In this document: positions 24,386 to 33,736 of the stretch, one piece after another
How positions within the stretch are numbered: the stretch's first letter is position 1
How the letters are laid out: each line of letters opens with the position of its first letter
Assembly: GCA_013388635.1 (NCBI GenBank)
Contig: JACAEX010000048.1
Span: forward strand, 1 to 64,000
Direction of reading: 5' to 3'
DNA length: 64,000 bases
Source: Syntrophaceae bacterium
GTDB taxonomy: Bacteria; Desulfobacterota; BSN033; UBA1163
The notes under the pieces: generated by a model
The model's input: only the letters and a program-made list of their open reading frames with translations
The model's database searches: none
What the model was told of the DNA's origin: nothing
Position numbers and translations under genes: made by a program

Positions 24386-25075
24386 ATGCTCGAAATTAAA
24401 GATCTCAATGTCGCCTATGGCCATGCAAGAGTGCTCCACGATGTCAGCCTCAAAGTGGAAACGGGGCAGATGGCATTTTTTATCGGTCGAAACGGAGCCG
24501 GGAAGACAACCCTGCTCAAGACCATCATCGGACTGCTGAAACCGCAAAAGGGTTCGATCACCTACCAGGGAGATGAGATATCGAACCTTTCCCCAGAGGA
24601 GCTCTATCAGAGGGGGCTTCGATACGTGGCTCAGGAGAAGAAGGTCTTCGGAAACTTAACGGTTCGAGAGAATATCGAGATCGCTGCCTTTGCCGCTCAG
24701 GAGCCCTTGGGACAAGCCCTCGATAAGGTGATCAGCCTCTATCCAAAATTGGAGAGCTTTTTGAAAACGAAGGCAGGGCAGCTCAGTGGCGGGCAGAGGC
24801 AGATCCTGCTGGTCGGCCGGGCATTGGTGGGAGACCCAAAGTTCCTTCTCATCGACGAACCGACCCAGGGATTGGCGGCAATTGTGATCGGAGAGATTGA
24901 AAAGATTCTGAGCGGCCTGAAGGATCGGGTCTCTGCTGTGATCGTGGAACAGAATCTGGCGATGGTCAATCGTCTGGCTGATCGGGTCTACATCCTTAAG
25001 GAGGGAAAGGTGGCCAGAGAGATCATCGATAAGTCCGAGATAGCGGATACCCGGGGATTGGAGGAGTACCTTTAG
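24386..25075 (+). CDS. livF: branched-chain amino acid-type ABC ATPase LivF
   Basis: A 229-aa ATPase with Walker A GRNGAGKTT (about 35-43), signature LSGGQRQ, and Walker B FLLIDEPTQG followed by VIVEQNL. It is the second ATPase of the Liv-type importer. It lies 17 bases after livG. Confidence 0.92.
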   Translation: MLEIKDLNVAYGHARVLHDVSLKVETGQMAFFIGRNGAGKTTLLKTIIGLLKPQKGSITYQGDEISNLSPEELYQRGLRYVAQEKKVFGNLTVRENIEIAAFAAQEPLGQALDKVISLYPKLESFLKTKAGQLSGGQRQILLVGRALVGDPKFLLIDEPTQGLAAIVIGEIEKILSGLKDRVSAVIVEQNLAMVNRLADRVYILKEGKVAREIIDKSEIADTRGLEEYL

Positions 25076-25103
25076 GCTCCGGAATAATCTGAGGGAGCTA
25101 ACG

Positions 25104-26150
25104 TTGAACGAGAAAAAAACGTCTTCATTAAATCCACCCAGCAAAGAAGAACTTCCTTCGACCTTAACGAACTTTCAGAGGAAGGAGTACAGGAAGATCG
25201 ACTTTCTTTTGATCGCCGCTGGATTCCTCCTGATCACACCCATTCTGTCAGTCCATCGGGTTACGGATTTCATGATCTTCTGCATCTTCGCCATGTCGTT
25301 TGATCTCCTCTATGGTTACATGGGCCGGCTCTCCTTCGGCCATATGCTCTTCTTGGGAACCGGTGCTTACTCCTGTGGTCTTTTTATCAAGTATGTCAGC
25401 GGCAATCCCCTGATCGCCATTCTGGTGGGGATCGCCGTAGCAGGACTGCTGGGGATCCTTCTCGGCCTGATCATCGTCAGGACAACGGGGGCCTGCTTTG
25501 CCCTGATCAACTTAGCGTTCAACCATATTGGGTTCTTTCTCGTTCTCTCCCCCCTCCGGGAGATCACAAGGGGGGAGGACGGGTTCGGGGTCAGCGCTTC
25601 TAAGTTAGGCTTCCTCAACTTCAGCAGCCGGCCGATCATGTTCGGATCCGTACTCCTCTGTCTGTTGTTGGTCTTCTACCTCCTGAAGCGTCTCACCTCA
25701 TCACCCTTCGGCATTATGATCCGCTCGATTAAGGAGGACGAAACGAGAGTCCGTTTTCTCGGATACAACACGTTCCTCTATAAATGGATCACCTTCGTTC
25801 TGGCCGGTTCCCTGGCTGGCCTGGCCGGGACGCTGAGCGCTCTCAATTATAACTACGTCAATCCCAACTCGATGGATGTTCATAGCAATGTGGGGGTGGT
25901 CTTCGCCTGTCTGATCGGAGGGGCGGGCAATCTTTACGGAGCGCTGGTCGGTGGTGTGGTCTACATGGTGATCAGCAACTTTTTGCCGATCTATATTCAC
26001 CGGTGGGAGATGTTCTTAGGATTCTCCCTTTTGATCATCACCTTCAGGTTCCGCAAGGGCATTTGCGGATACCTCCTGGGCCTTTGGGAGCATGGAGCTA
26101 AAAAGAGGTTGATCGAGCGGTCGGCGGAACAGGGGGTTGCCAAGATATGA
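25104..26150 (+). CDS. livM: branched-chain amino acid-type ABC permease LivM
   Basis: A 348-aa inner-membrane permease with about nine hydrophobic helices. It carries the LivM hallmarks FDLLYGYMGRLSFGH (near 70-85) and RSIKEDETRVRFLGYN (about 212-227). The start is TTG 25104, with GAGGGAG about 7 bases upstream. The hydrophilic N-terminal about 30 residues are longer than usual. The stop overlaps the livH start by four bases. Confidence 0.9.
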   Translation: MNEKKTSSLNPPSKEELPSTLTNFQRKEYRKIDFLLIAAGFLLITPILSVHRVTDFMIFCIFAMSFDLLYGYMGRLSFGHMLFLGTGAYSCGLFIKYVSGNPLIAILVGIAVAGLLGILLGLIIVRTTGACFALINLAFNHIGFFLVLSPLREITRGEDGFGVSASKLGFLNFSSRPIMFGSVLLCLLLVFYLLKRLTSSPFGIMIRSIKEDETRVRFLGYNTFLYKWITFVLAGSLAGLAGTLSALNYNYVNPNSMDVHSNVGVVFACLIGGAGNLYGALVGGVVYMVISNFLPIYIHRWEMFLGFSLLIITFRFRKGICGYLLGLWEHGAKKRLIERSAEQGVAKI

Positions 26151-26980
26151 TCTATACGATTGTTTATGGTTTTACGATTGGAGCCATTCTCTACTTCATC
26201 TCGATCGGCCTTTCGCTGACCTTCGGGACGATGAGGGTGATCAATTTCGCCCATACCCTGACCTATACCATCGGCGTCTATGCGCTGATTACGCTAATTG
26301 CCCTTCTGAAGGGTTATTTTGCCCTGGTCGCAGGCCTGGCGATCCTCCTCGTCATTCCGATCAGTTATGTGATCGAACGGTTCGTCATCCGCAGACTCTA
26401 TGGCGAATCACTCGATTACACCTTCATTGCCACCTTTGCCATCTCTCTGATCGGTGTCGATGCGATCAAGTGGATCTGGGGAGTCAATCCCTATCCGATG
26501 AACGATCCGATCGGAAAATATCTGGTCTTCTCCGGCCTCTCGGTTCCCATTTACCGGATCGTCATCGTCCTGATCGCCATCCTTCTCTTCTTCGGTCTGA
26601 ACCTCTTTTTCAAAAAGACGATTGTGGGAAAGATCGTGGTCGCCTCTCTGGAGGACAAAGAGGGGGTCAGATGCCTTGGAATCAATGTGGATAAGTATTT
26701 CTCCATCGTCTTTGTCTTGGGAAGCGCTCTGGCCGCGCTCGGGGGTGTGCTCTATGCTCCGATCAGCTCCATCCATCCTTACATGGGGCTGTCGATCCTT
26801 CTGCTCAGCTTTGCAGTGGTCATCGTGGGAGGGATGGGGAATTTGAACGGAACGTTCTTCTCGGCGTTTGCACTGGGCATGGTGATGGCGGTGACCGCAA
26901 GGTACTGGTCCCAGGGCGCTGAAACCATGGTCTTCATCGTGATGGCGATCGTCCTGATTTTTAAGCCCATCGATATTTAG
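26147..26980 (+). CDS. livH: branched-chain amino acid-type ABC permease LivH
   Basis: A 277-aa inner-membrane permease with about eight helices. LSLTFGTMRVINFAH near the N-terminus and EDKEGVRCLGINV near residue 168 are LivH features. It starts inside the livM stop (ATGA) and completes a binding protein/ATPase/permease importer. An AOR follows after 43 bases, which links transport to the oxidative genes. Confidence 0.9.
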   Translation: MIYTIVYGFTIGAILYFISIGLSLTFGTMRVINFAHTLTYTIGVYALITLIALLKGYFALVAGLAILLVIPISYVIERFVIRRLYGESLDYTFIATFAISLIGVDAIKWIWGVNPYPMNDPIGKYLVFSGLSVPIYRIVIVLIAILLFFGLNLFFKKTIVGKIVVASLEDKEGVRCLGINVDKYFSIVFVLGSALAALGGVLYAPISSIHPYMGLSILLLSFAVVIVGGMGNLNGTFFSAFALGMVMAVTARYWSQGAETMVFIVMAIVLIFKPIDI

Positions 26981-27023
26981 GCCAAGAAAACGATCTTCAA
27001 TTCATCAAAAAGGAGGGAAAGGT

Positions 27024-28904
27024 ATGAAAGGCATATGGAACAAGGTGTTGAGAGTCGATTTGAGCAAGGGAACCTGTAAGGCCGAGAAGATCCCTGATAA
27101 GGTCTATGAATACTTCCTGGGCGGAGAGGGACTGGGCGCCTATTTCATGTGGAGGGAGAGCCCCAGAGGAACGCTTCCATTTGATCCGGCCAACTGTCTG
27201 ACTTTTGGCGCAGGCACACTAAACGGCATTCAACAGAGCGGAGCGGATAAATGGGGGACCACAGCGATTTCCCCTTCGATTTACATGAACGCCGGCTCTG
27301 CGGCCACGGCCAGCTTCGGCCTCGAGATGAAGGCAGCAGGCTACGATGCCATCGTCGTCACAGGCCGGTCGGAAAAACCGGTCTATCTCGTTGTCGATGA
27401 CGACAAGGCAGTGCTCAAGGATGCAAGCCATCTCTGGGGTAAGGACGCTTATGAGGTCGAGGATGCGATTCATGCTGCTGAGGGAGACAAATTTGAGGTG
27501 GCCAGCATCGGTCAGGCTGCTGAACGTGGAGTCCGGTTTGCAAATATTCAGACCCGGAAAAAGTCTTACTGCGGCCGAAGTGGAATGGGTGCGGTCATGG
27601 GGTCGAAGCTCCTCAAGGCCATCGCTGTCCGGGGAACCCAGGAGGTGAAGTACCATGATTCTAAGGAGCTGGATAAACTGAATAAGGAGATCAACCGCCG
27701 GCTCGCCATCATGGATTCACAAAAGCCCGAATGGCTCCAGATCAAGCGTGTCGGAACGGCCATGGCAACGGAGCTGTTCGCACCTCAAGGAAATTTACCG
27801 ATCAGCAACTATCGCCTGGCCGATTGGCCTGAAGGGGTGAAGGCGTGGCATGCCTCCAACTATGCCAAGGAGCTCAATGCAAAGCCCTGGCCTTGCAAAT
27901 ACTGCGTGATCCAGTGCCACAATCTTTGTGAGGTCACAGAGGGACCCTATCAGTTCAAAGGCAAGGGACCGGAGTATGAATCCTTCGCCATGATGGGCTT
28001 CAATACGATGTGCGCTGATGTCAAGGCCATTGCCTATGCCTGCGAACTGGCAGACAAATATTCCATGGATACCATCTCTCTGGGCGTGGTCATCGCATGG
28101 GCCATGGAATGTTATGAGAAGGGCGTGATTACAAAAAAGGATACTTACGGCCTTGATCTCAAATGGGGAAATAATGAGGCTGTGGTGGAGCTGACGAAGA
28201 AGATTGGTTTGCGCGAAGGAGGTCTTGCCTACCTCCTCGGCGAGGGATGTCAATATGCCGCGCAAAGGATCGGAAAAGGTTCAGAAGACTGGGCTGTCGC
28301 CATGAAAGGACAGGAGATCGCAGCCCACAACTGGCGGGCCCAGTATATTTCAGCCCTGAACTACTGTACGGGCGTCGCCTCCGGGCCGAACCACGAGCGA
28401 GGGAACTCCCAGCATATCTGGGTCGGCCACATCCGGCTGCCCGAATGGGGAATTGGAGAGGTGGAGAACGACGAGCGCTGGTCCTGGAAAAACGCTCCGG
28501 ATCGGAATGCCAAGTTCCACGATTATTGCAATATCATCAATTCAGCTGGCCACTGCAAATTTCAGGAGTTCCGTGGATATACGCTCACAGACCTGACCAA
28601 CACCCTGAACGCGGCCTGTGGATTGGGATGGAATCTCGACGATCTCCGGAAATGCGGGGAGCGGATCACCACCCTCCAGAAGATCCTGAACATCCGCTAC
28701 GGCTGGAAGAAGGAGGACGACTTTAAATACCCGAAACGATTCATGGAGCCGGTCAGCGAAGGCCCTGCAGCAGGAAAGGTCCCGGTCGGTCTGGATCAGG
28801 CGATCCTCGACTACTACAAGATCCGGGGATGGGATTCTGAGGGCAGGCCGACACCCGCGCTCCTCGAACGGCTGGGCATGGAAGAGTATGCAGAAAATAT
28901 TTAG
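27024..28904 (+). CDS. aldehyde:ferredoxin oxidoreductase family protein (AOR 2)
   Basis: A 626-aa tungstopterin enzyme. The [4Fe-4S] ligands are canonical: C291-xx-C294-xxx-C298 (CKYCVIQC), with the fourth in SAGHCKF near residue 517. The N-terminal GIWNKVLRVDLSKG and the pterin-binding GRSGMGAVMGSK segments are visible. It oxidises aldehydes or reduces acids with ferredoxin in the cytoplasm. The ATG is preceded by AAAAAGGAGGGAAAGGT. It is followed by a rho-independent terminator, so it ends the transport transcript. Confidence 0.92.
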   Translation: MKGIWNKVLRVDLSKGTCKAEKIPDKVYEYFLGGEGLGAYFMWRESPRGTLPFDPANCLTFGAGTLNGIQQSGADKWGTTAISPSIYMNAGSAATASFGLEMKAAGYDAIVVTGRSEKPVYLVVDDDKAVLKDASHLWGKDAYEVEDAIHAAEGDKFEVASIGQAAERGVRFANIQTRKKSYCGRSGMGAVMGSKLLKAIAVRGTQEVKYHDSKELDKLNKEINRRLAIMDSQKPEWLQIKRVGTAMATELFAPQGNLPISNYRLADWPEGVKAWHASNYAKELNAKPWPCKYCVIQCHNLCEVTEGPYQFKGKGPEYESFAMMGFNTMCADVKAIAYACELADKYSMDTISLGVVIAWAMECYEKGVITKKDTYGLDLKWGNNEAVVELTKKIGLREGGLAYLLGEGCQYAAQRIGKGSEDWAVAMKGQEIAAHNWRAQYISALNYCTGVASGPNHERGNSQHIWVGHIRLPEWGIGEVENDERWSWKNAPDRNAKFHDYCNIINSAGHCKFQEFRGYTLTDLTNTLNAACGLGWNLDDLRKCGERITTLQKILNIRYGWKKEDDFKYPKRFMEPVSEGPAAGKVPVGLDQAILDYYKIRGWDSEGRPTPALLERLGMEEYAENI

Positions 28905-28910
28905 CCTGTT

Positions 28911-28941
28911 GGGGCCGCCTTTTCCGGCCCCTTTATTTTTT
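28911..28941 (+). terminator. rho-independent terminator after AOR 2
   Basis: GGGGCCG (28911-28917) pairs with CGGCCCC (28925-28931), followed by TTTATTTTTTCC. It marks the end of the operon that begins with the binding proteins. Confidence 0.88.
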
Positions 28942-28988
28942 CCTTCCCACTTGAGAGACTGTGTCATAAGGGGTAACTGGGGTCAAAG

Positions 28989-30224
28989 GTGAAAGAAGTC
29001 CAAAGAACCATGGCCAGGGCCGAAGAGATCTTGAAGGCCTGGAAGCCAACGAAGATCGATTTCGGTGAAGGGAGAGTTCGCCACGTCGGTCAGATAGCTA
29101 AGAGATATGCGGACAGAACCCTTGTTGTCATCGGAAGGGGTTCGATCAAAAAATCAGGGATCTTGCAAGAGGCCATCCAGTCCCTTGAAGGGAGCGGGAT
29201 CACCTACAAAATCGTTGAAGGGGTTGAGCCGAACCCGAGCAAGGAAACGGTCTATCGGATCACCTATCATCTTTTAGCTGGAAATTTCAATTGTGTCACT
29301 GCCATCGGAGGCGGATCGGTCATTGATGCAGCCAAGGCCGCAGGTATCTTGGGAACGACCAGAGAAGGGGAGATCGACGACTACTTTGGCGTCGGCATGG
29401 TCTCCAAAAAGGTGAAGCGGATCATGAACCTGATCGCCGTGCCCACCACAAGCGGCACAGGAAGCGAGCTGACAAAATTTTCGGTCATTACCGACGCCAG
29501 CCTTCACGTCAAAAAGTTGATCTTTGACATGGCCATCGTCCCTGCTGAGGCCATCGTGGACCCTGAGCTCACCTATTCCTGTGGCAACCGGGTCTCCCTG
29601 ATCACCGGTTTGGATACATTGACCCACCTGATCGAGGGCTATTTCAACAATGTCGACGAGGGAGCGGATCCAGAGGCCAACCAAAGAGCCCTCATCGGGA
29701 TGAAACTCGTCTTCGAAGGTCTGCCCAGAGTTCTCCAGAACGGCCAGGACCGTGAAGCCAGAAGGATGATGTCTCTCGCAAGCACTCTGGGCGGATCGGT
29801 CCTCTTCTATAAACAGGCTGGCCTGCCCCACCTCAACTCCTTTAGCTGGTCCAATGTCATGGACCATGGAGAGGCGGTTGCGGTCATGCTGCCCTATTAC
29901 TCGGCCTACTATGCCCCGACCATCCCGGAGAAGATGAAGAAGGTGGGAGAGCTGATGTCCGTTTCAGAATCAAAGGACATCAGGGAGGCCTTTGTTCAAG
30001 GATTATTTGAATTCTATAGGAAAATTCATTTTCCTCTGACCTTGAAGGAGTTCAACGGTTTCTCGGAGGATTTGATTGAGAAAGCGGTCAAGGATGCCTC
30101 TCAGAACAGGATGAAGCTCGAGGCCTCGCCCAGGCCCGTTCCACCTGAGAGAAGCGATGAGATCCTTCGCACCATCATGGAAGGGGCCTATCACGGAACT
30201 ATCGAAAAGATCATGAATCTTTAG
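28989..30224 (+). CDS. iron-containing alcohol dehydrogenase
   Basis: A 411-aa group III Fe-ADH. The NAD-binding GGGSVIDAAKAAG is near residues 104-116. Metal ligands are visible as DPELT, DTLTHLIEGY, LPHLNSFS and MDHGEAVAVMLP. It interconverts an alcohol and an aldehyde or a hydroxy acid and a semialdehyde, for example 4-hydroxybutyrate and succinic semialdehyde. The start is GTG 28989 or ATG 29010; neither has a strong RBS. It stands directly behind AOR 2, which would share the aldehyde intermediate. Confidence 0.88.
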   Translation: MKEVQRTMARAEEILKAWKPTKIDFGEGRVRHVGQIAKRYADRTLVVIGRGSIKKSGILQEAIQSLEGSGITYKIVEGVEPNPSKETVYRITYHLLAGNFNCVTAIGGGSVIDAAKAAGILGTTREGEIDDYFGVGMVSKKVKRIMNLIAVPTTSGTGSELTKFSVITDASLHVKKLIFDMAIVPAEAIVDPELTYSCGNRVSLITGLDTLTHLIEGYFNNVDEGADPEANQRALIGMKLVFEGLPRVLQNGQDREARRMMSLASTLGGSVLFYKQAGLPHLNSFSWSNVMDHGEAVAVMLPYYSAYYAPTIPEKMKKVGELMSVSESKDIREAFVQGLFEFYRKIHFPLTLKEFNGFSEDLIEKAVKDASQNRMKLEASPRPVPPERSDEILRTIMEGAYHGTIEKIMNL

Positions 30225-30258
30225 GATATGAGAGAACAAGTGAATCCGGAGGAGAACG

Positions 30259-30657
30259 ATGATCAAGGGAGTGGGACATATCGGGATTGCGGTGTCCAAT
30301 ATTGAAGAGATCTTATCCAGCCTCTCAAAGATTCTCGGTATTTCCCCGCCTCCCATTCGAGACGTTCCCGAAAGAAAACTGAAGGTCTCCGTGGTCAGTA
30401 TCGGAGGCATGGGCCTAGAGATCATCGAGGATTACAGCGGAGAGGGCCAATTTGCAAAGTTCGTGAGAGAGAGGGGAAACGCGATTCACCACATCTGTCT
30501 TCTGACCGACCAGATCGAAGCCGACATCGAACTCCTGAAGTCCAGGGGGATCGAGATGGCTGATCCAAAGCCGAAGATCGGAGTTAGGGGAAAGAAGATC
30601 GCCTTCGCCGCACCCAGTGCACTGAACGGGATCACCCTTGAACTATCCGAGCCCTGA
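30259..30657 (+). CDS. VOC-family protein, methylmalonyl-CoA epimerase-like
   Basis: A 132-aa vicinal-oxygen-chelate protein. Its metal-site residues fit the epimerase pattern: H in VGHIGIAV, E in LEIIED, H in IHHICLL and E in LELSEP. A methylmalonyl-CoA epimerase would connect propionyl-CoA to succinyl-CoA, but other VOC lyases of the same length cannot be excluded. Methylmalonyl-CoA mutase is not in the window. CCGGAGGAGAACG precedes the ATG. Confidence 0.72.
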   Translation: MIKGVGHIGIAVSNIEEILSSLSKILGISPPPIRDVPERKLKVSVVSIGGMGLEIIEDYSGEGQFAKFVRERGNAIHHICLLTDQIEADIELLKSRGIEMADPKPKIGVRGKKIAFAAPSALNGITLELSEP

Positions 30658-30702
30658 CAAAGCCCCTCTCCATTCGGCCGGGGCTTCAAGGCGACCTGAG
30701 AG

Positions 30703-32187
30703 ATGTTGGGCCCTTGCTTCTGGCTCTTTCAAACCGCATCCAGATCACCCGGAAAGGAAGCCATCTTCGATGAGGAACTATCCCTCTCGTTTGAAGGTTT
30801 ATACCGGAGCGCCATCGGGGTGGCAAAATGGCTGAACAGGGAGGGAGAGTCAGGACAACGGGTGATGATCGCCATGCCTTCCGGCGTGGTCAGTGCAGTC
30901 CTCTATTTCGGGTCCATCCTTGCAGGTCAGGTGGCTGCACCGGTTGATCCCTCTCTCAGGCCTGAGCAGCTCGACCTGATCAGGAAAGAGATCGACCCTC
31001 ATTGGGTGTTTGGAACTTCCGAGTTGAAGAGGGTCTGGAATGATTCAAAATTCTTCCCGGTTGATCGCTATCAGGACCTCTCCCGATTGATCTCAGGCTC
31101 TCAAACCTTCAAGGATATCAATCTTCCTGACGAGGATCCCTCAAGGCTTGTCAATATCGTCTATACTTCGGGGACCACAGGCCAGCCAAAGGGTGTGATG
31201 CTCAGCGCAGGAAATCTCGAGGCAGTGATCCGGGGGATTGTAAAAGCCCTTGCCATCGATGAGGAGGCAAGAATCTTCACAGCCCTTCCCTTCTCGCATA
31301 CCTACGGATTATCCCAGCTCTGGCTCATGGCAAAAACAGGGGCCTCGGTCGGGGTGGTCCCGGATATTACAAACATGGCCACGATTAAGACAATCCTGCT
31401 CGAACGCAAGATCAATACGATCGCAGGCGTTCCCTACCACTTTGCCCTGATCACTCGTCGGGGAGATAAGGAAAGCTCGGGATCGATCAGACTGGTGACG
31501 ATTGCCGGAGAAGGCCCTTCAAAACCCCTTCTGGAGAGAGTGAAAACTTCCTTTCCCAATGCTCGCATCCATATCATGTATGGATTGACAGAAGCCAGCA
31601 CCCGTCTGACCACCCTTCCCTCGGAGGATCTTGATCGGAAAGAGAACTCGATCGGTCTGCCGATTGAGGGAGTGGAGCTGAAGATCGTCGATGAGGAAGG
31701 AAGAGAGCTCGGTCCTGACCAGCCGGGCGAGTTGATTGCCCGGGGAGAAAATATTACTCCTGGATACTGGAGGGATGAGGCCCTGACCCGAAAGACGATC
31801 ATCAACGGGTGGCTTCGCACCGGTGATATCGTTAAAAAGGATGAGGAAGGGTACTACTACCATCTTGGCCGAAAGGATCTCATTTTCAAATCCGGGGGAG
31901 AAAAGATCATTCCGGATGTCATTGAAAGGGCGATCCGAGAGATCGAGGGCGTCCGGGATGCCGCAGTCTTTGGGAGAGAGGATCCCTACCTGGGAAATAG
32001 GATCTGTGCAGCAGTGGTTAGGAAAAGAGGTTCAGACCTGACACCTAACGAGATCATATCGGCCTGCGGGAAGAAGCTGAACCGGCTGTGGGTTCCTCAT
32101 GAGGTGATCTTTATAAAGGAGATACCCAGGACCCCGAGTGGCAAGACCCAATATGACGTACTTAAGAAACAGGTTATCAGCGACTGA
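30703..32187 (+). CDS. AMP-forming acyl-CoA ligase / adenylate-forming enzyme
   Basis: A 494-aa ANL-superfamily enzyme. It shows YTSGTTGQPKGVMLS (about 155-169), MYGLTEAS, WLRTGDIV and the catalytic Lys in PRTPSGKTQYDVL near the C-terminus. It would activate a carboxylic acid as acyl-AMP and load it on CoA or on the carrier protein encoded 110 bases downstream. Pairing of ligase and stand-alone carrier suggests the latter but is not proof. The RBS is weak and there are no close upstream partners except the VOC gene. Confidence 0.88.
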   Translation: MLGPCFWLFQTASRSPGKEAIFDEELSLSFEGLYRSAIGVAKWLNREGESGQRVMIAMPSGVVSAVLYFGSILAGQVAAPVDPSLRPEQLDLIRKEIDPHWVFGTSELKRVWNDSKFFPVDRYQDLSRLISGSQTFKDINLPDEDPSRLVNIVYTSGTTGQPKGVMLSAGNLEAVIRGIVKALAIDEEARIFTALPFSHTYGLSQLWLMAKTGASVGVVPDITNMATIKTILLERKINTIAGVPYHFALITRRGDKESSGSIRLVTIAGEGPSKPLLERVKTSFPNARIHIMYGLTEASTRLTTLPSEDLDRKENSIGLPIEGVELKIVDEEGRELGPDQPGELIARGENITPGYWRDEALTRKTIINGWLRTGDIVKKDEEGYYYHLGRKDLIFKSGGEKIIPDVIERAIREIEGVRDAAVFGREDPYLGNRICAAVVRKRGSDLTPNEIISACGKKLNRLWVPHEVIFIKEIPRTPSGKTQYDVLKKQVISD

Positions 32188-32221
32188 GTGATCAGCCGCT
32201 AACAATGAAAATTTAACAGGT

Positions 32222-32270
32222 TACGGACACGTGGTAGACTTGCCTGCCGGTAGGCAGGTACACGGACGCT
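32222..32270. repeat. palindromic dispersed element (TGCCTgccggtAGGCA)
   Basis: TGCCT-GCCGGT-AGGCA (32241-32256) lies inside longer flanks where ACGGACAC recurs as ACACGGAC. This type of small palindrome is scattered widely in bacterial genomes. It lies between the ligase stop and the carrier-protein start. Confidence 0.55.
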
Positions 32271-32297
32271 ATATTTTCTTTAGGAAGAGCAGAAAGA

Positions 32298-32579
32298 ATG
32301 GAAGAAAAGGTAAAGCAATTGATTCTCGAGAATTTCCCGTCTGTCCCACACCATCTCGAAAATACGCAACTCCTCCGGGAAAATGGCTTCACATCCCTGA
32401 TGTTTGTGGAGCTGATCCTCCTTCTCGAAAAGGAGTTTGGCATTGAGGTCCTGGATGAAGAGATCGGCCCGGGACGCTTCAGCACGGTTGCGCGAATCGC
32501 TGAGTACGTCCAGTGCAAACTCGAAGGAAGACCGGTTCCGCCATTGCCTGTTTGTGAAGAATGCCGGTCGCATGGATGA
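32298..32579 (+). CDS. acyl-carrier-protein-like protein
   Basis: A 93-aa protein with the four-helix carrier fold. The phosphopantetheine Ser is S33 in ENGFTSLMFVELILLLEKEF; the usual Asp before Ser is Thr here. The C-terminal tail carries CEECRSHG, a Cys pair unusual for an ACP. It follows an acyl ligase and precedes an E1-like gene, so it may carry the acyl group made by the ligase. It could serve fatty-acid, polyketide-like or cofactor synthesis. Confidence 0.78.
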   Translation: MEEKVKQLILENFPSVPHHLENTQLLRENGFTSLMFVELILLLEKEFGIEVLDEEIGPGRFSTVARIAEYVQCKLEGRPVPPLPVCEECRSHG

Positions 32580-32598
32580 GTTAGACCTAATCCGATCG

Positions 32599-32652
32599 AT
32601 TCAGCATCCCTGTGGGAGAACAGGAATGCCCTAAAGTCTTTTAGAATGCGAC
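32599..32652 (-). repeat. dispersed repeat, copy C (minus orientation)
   Basis: Read on the minus strand it shares the order GTCG, TCTAAAAG, CATTCCTGTTCTCCC with copy A (32741) and copy B (41486). It also forms a hairpin, GCATCCCTGT-gggaga-ACAGGAATGC. It points away from copy A, 88 bases distant. Confidence 0.6.
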
Positions 32653-32740
32653 TTTCTTTCTTAAGTGGGGTCAACACCCTTTTATTGAAGCAAACGGGTG
32701 TTTGGTTAATCAGCTCTGAAATCTGGTTCGGCATTAAAAG

Positions 32741-32815
32741 GTGGTCGCTCTAAAAGCCTTCTCAGCATCCCTGCTCTCTCGTGGTAATTATGAGAATCGT
32801 TCAATTCGCGTGAGA
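32741..32815 (+). repeat. dispersed repeat, copy A (plus orientation)
   Basis: GTCGCTCTAAAAG, CAGCATCCCTGCTCTC and GAGAATCGTTCA blocks in the same order and spacing as copy B at 41486-41552 on the minus strand; I estimate about 80% identity over 65 bases. It ends just before the E1-like gene. Confidence 0.75.
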
Positions 32816-32832
32816 AATTTCTGGAGCGAAGA

Positions 32833-33705
32833 ATGAGCCAGGAGCCTCAGCCCCTCAGTCCGGATGAAAAGGAGCGCTACCTCCGCCAGCTGGCCATGGC
32901 CGATTGGTCTGAAGAGGATCAGCTCAAACTCAAGGGCCTCCACATCACCGTGATGGGTATCGGAGGGGCTGCCTCCTCAATCATCAATAACCTCCTTCTT
33001 CTGGGCGTGGGAAGGATCGAGGCGATCGATCAGGATACGGTGGAATTATCCAACTTGAACCGCCAGTTCATCCACAATGTGGACCGGATTGGGATGAGCA
33101 AGGCAGAGTCTTTGAAGATCTACGCCCAGAAGCTCAACCCCCATGTGGAGGTCATTGCCAAAGAGATGAGGGTCGATGAAGGCACGATCGAGAAGGCGGT
33201 CGATCCCAAAACAGACCTGATCATCGACACCTTTGACAAATGGGCTTTCCGCTCCATTGTGAACCGATTTGCAGTCGGGCACAGGATTCCCTACCTGATG
33301 GCCGGCGTTGTTTCCAACTGTTTCTATACCGCCCTTCTCCATTCTCCTCGCACCCCGTGCCTCAACTGTCTGATCGGTCGATTTCAAAGCCCCTCTGTTT
33401 TAGGCACCTTTCAGTCAGCGACCTTTGGCATCAATATTCTTCCGATAGCTGCTATGGGTGCCTTCTCCGTGGCCGAGCTGATCAAATACCTCAAGACCCG
33501 GGAGGTCACCAATCAATTCTATTTCGGCTCGCTCTACGCCACAAAACAGGACATCCGTTTCTTCTCGCTCTTCTTAAGTAAACATTTTAGAAAGATCTCA
33601 GAAGAACAGGGCATCCAGTGGGGTCCGGTCTGGGACCAAGAAGGCATCATAAGATTGAAATTGTCACGCGACCCTTCTTGCCGGGTGTGCGGTCGCATCT
33701 CTTAG
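32833..33705 (+). CDS. ThiF/MoeB/HesA-family E1-like adenylyltransferase
   Basis: A 290-aa E1-like enzyme. GIGGAASS (42-49) is the ATP-binding loop, D66/D68 lie in AIDQDTVELSNLNRQF, and a zinc site is formed by CLNC and CRVC near residues 175 and 285. It would adenylate the C-terminal Gly of a sulfur carrier such as the MoaD-like protein at 19878. Alternatively it may act in a small biosynthetic cluster with the carrier protein and nitroreductase next to it. GGAG lies 6 bases before the ATG. Confidence 0.85.
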   Translation: MSQEPQPLSPDEKERYLRQLAMADWSEEDQLKLKGLHITVMGIGGAASSIINNLLLLGVGRIEAIDQDTVELSNLNRQFIHNVDRIGMSKAESLKIYAQKLNPHVEVIAKEMRVDEGTIEKAVDPKTDLIIDTFDKWAFRSIVNRFAVGHRIPYLMAGVVSNCFYTALLHSPRTPCLNCLIGRFQSPSVLGTFQSATFGINILPIAAMGAFSVAELIKYLKTREVTNQFYFGSLYATKQDIRFFSLFLSKHFRKISEEQGIQWGPVWDQEGIIRLKLSRDPSCRVCGRIS

Positions 33706-33736
33706 GACATCCTTTCAGAATATGAGGAGGTCTCCG

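Noticed and set aside
32231..32446. 71-codon ORF overlapping the carrier-protein gene
   Set aside because: It begins inside the TGCCTGCCGGTAGGCA palindrome and runs out of frame over the carrier gene, which has the phosphopantetheine Ser motif.
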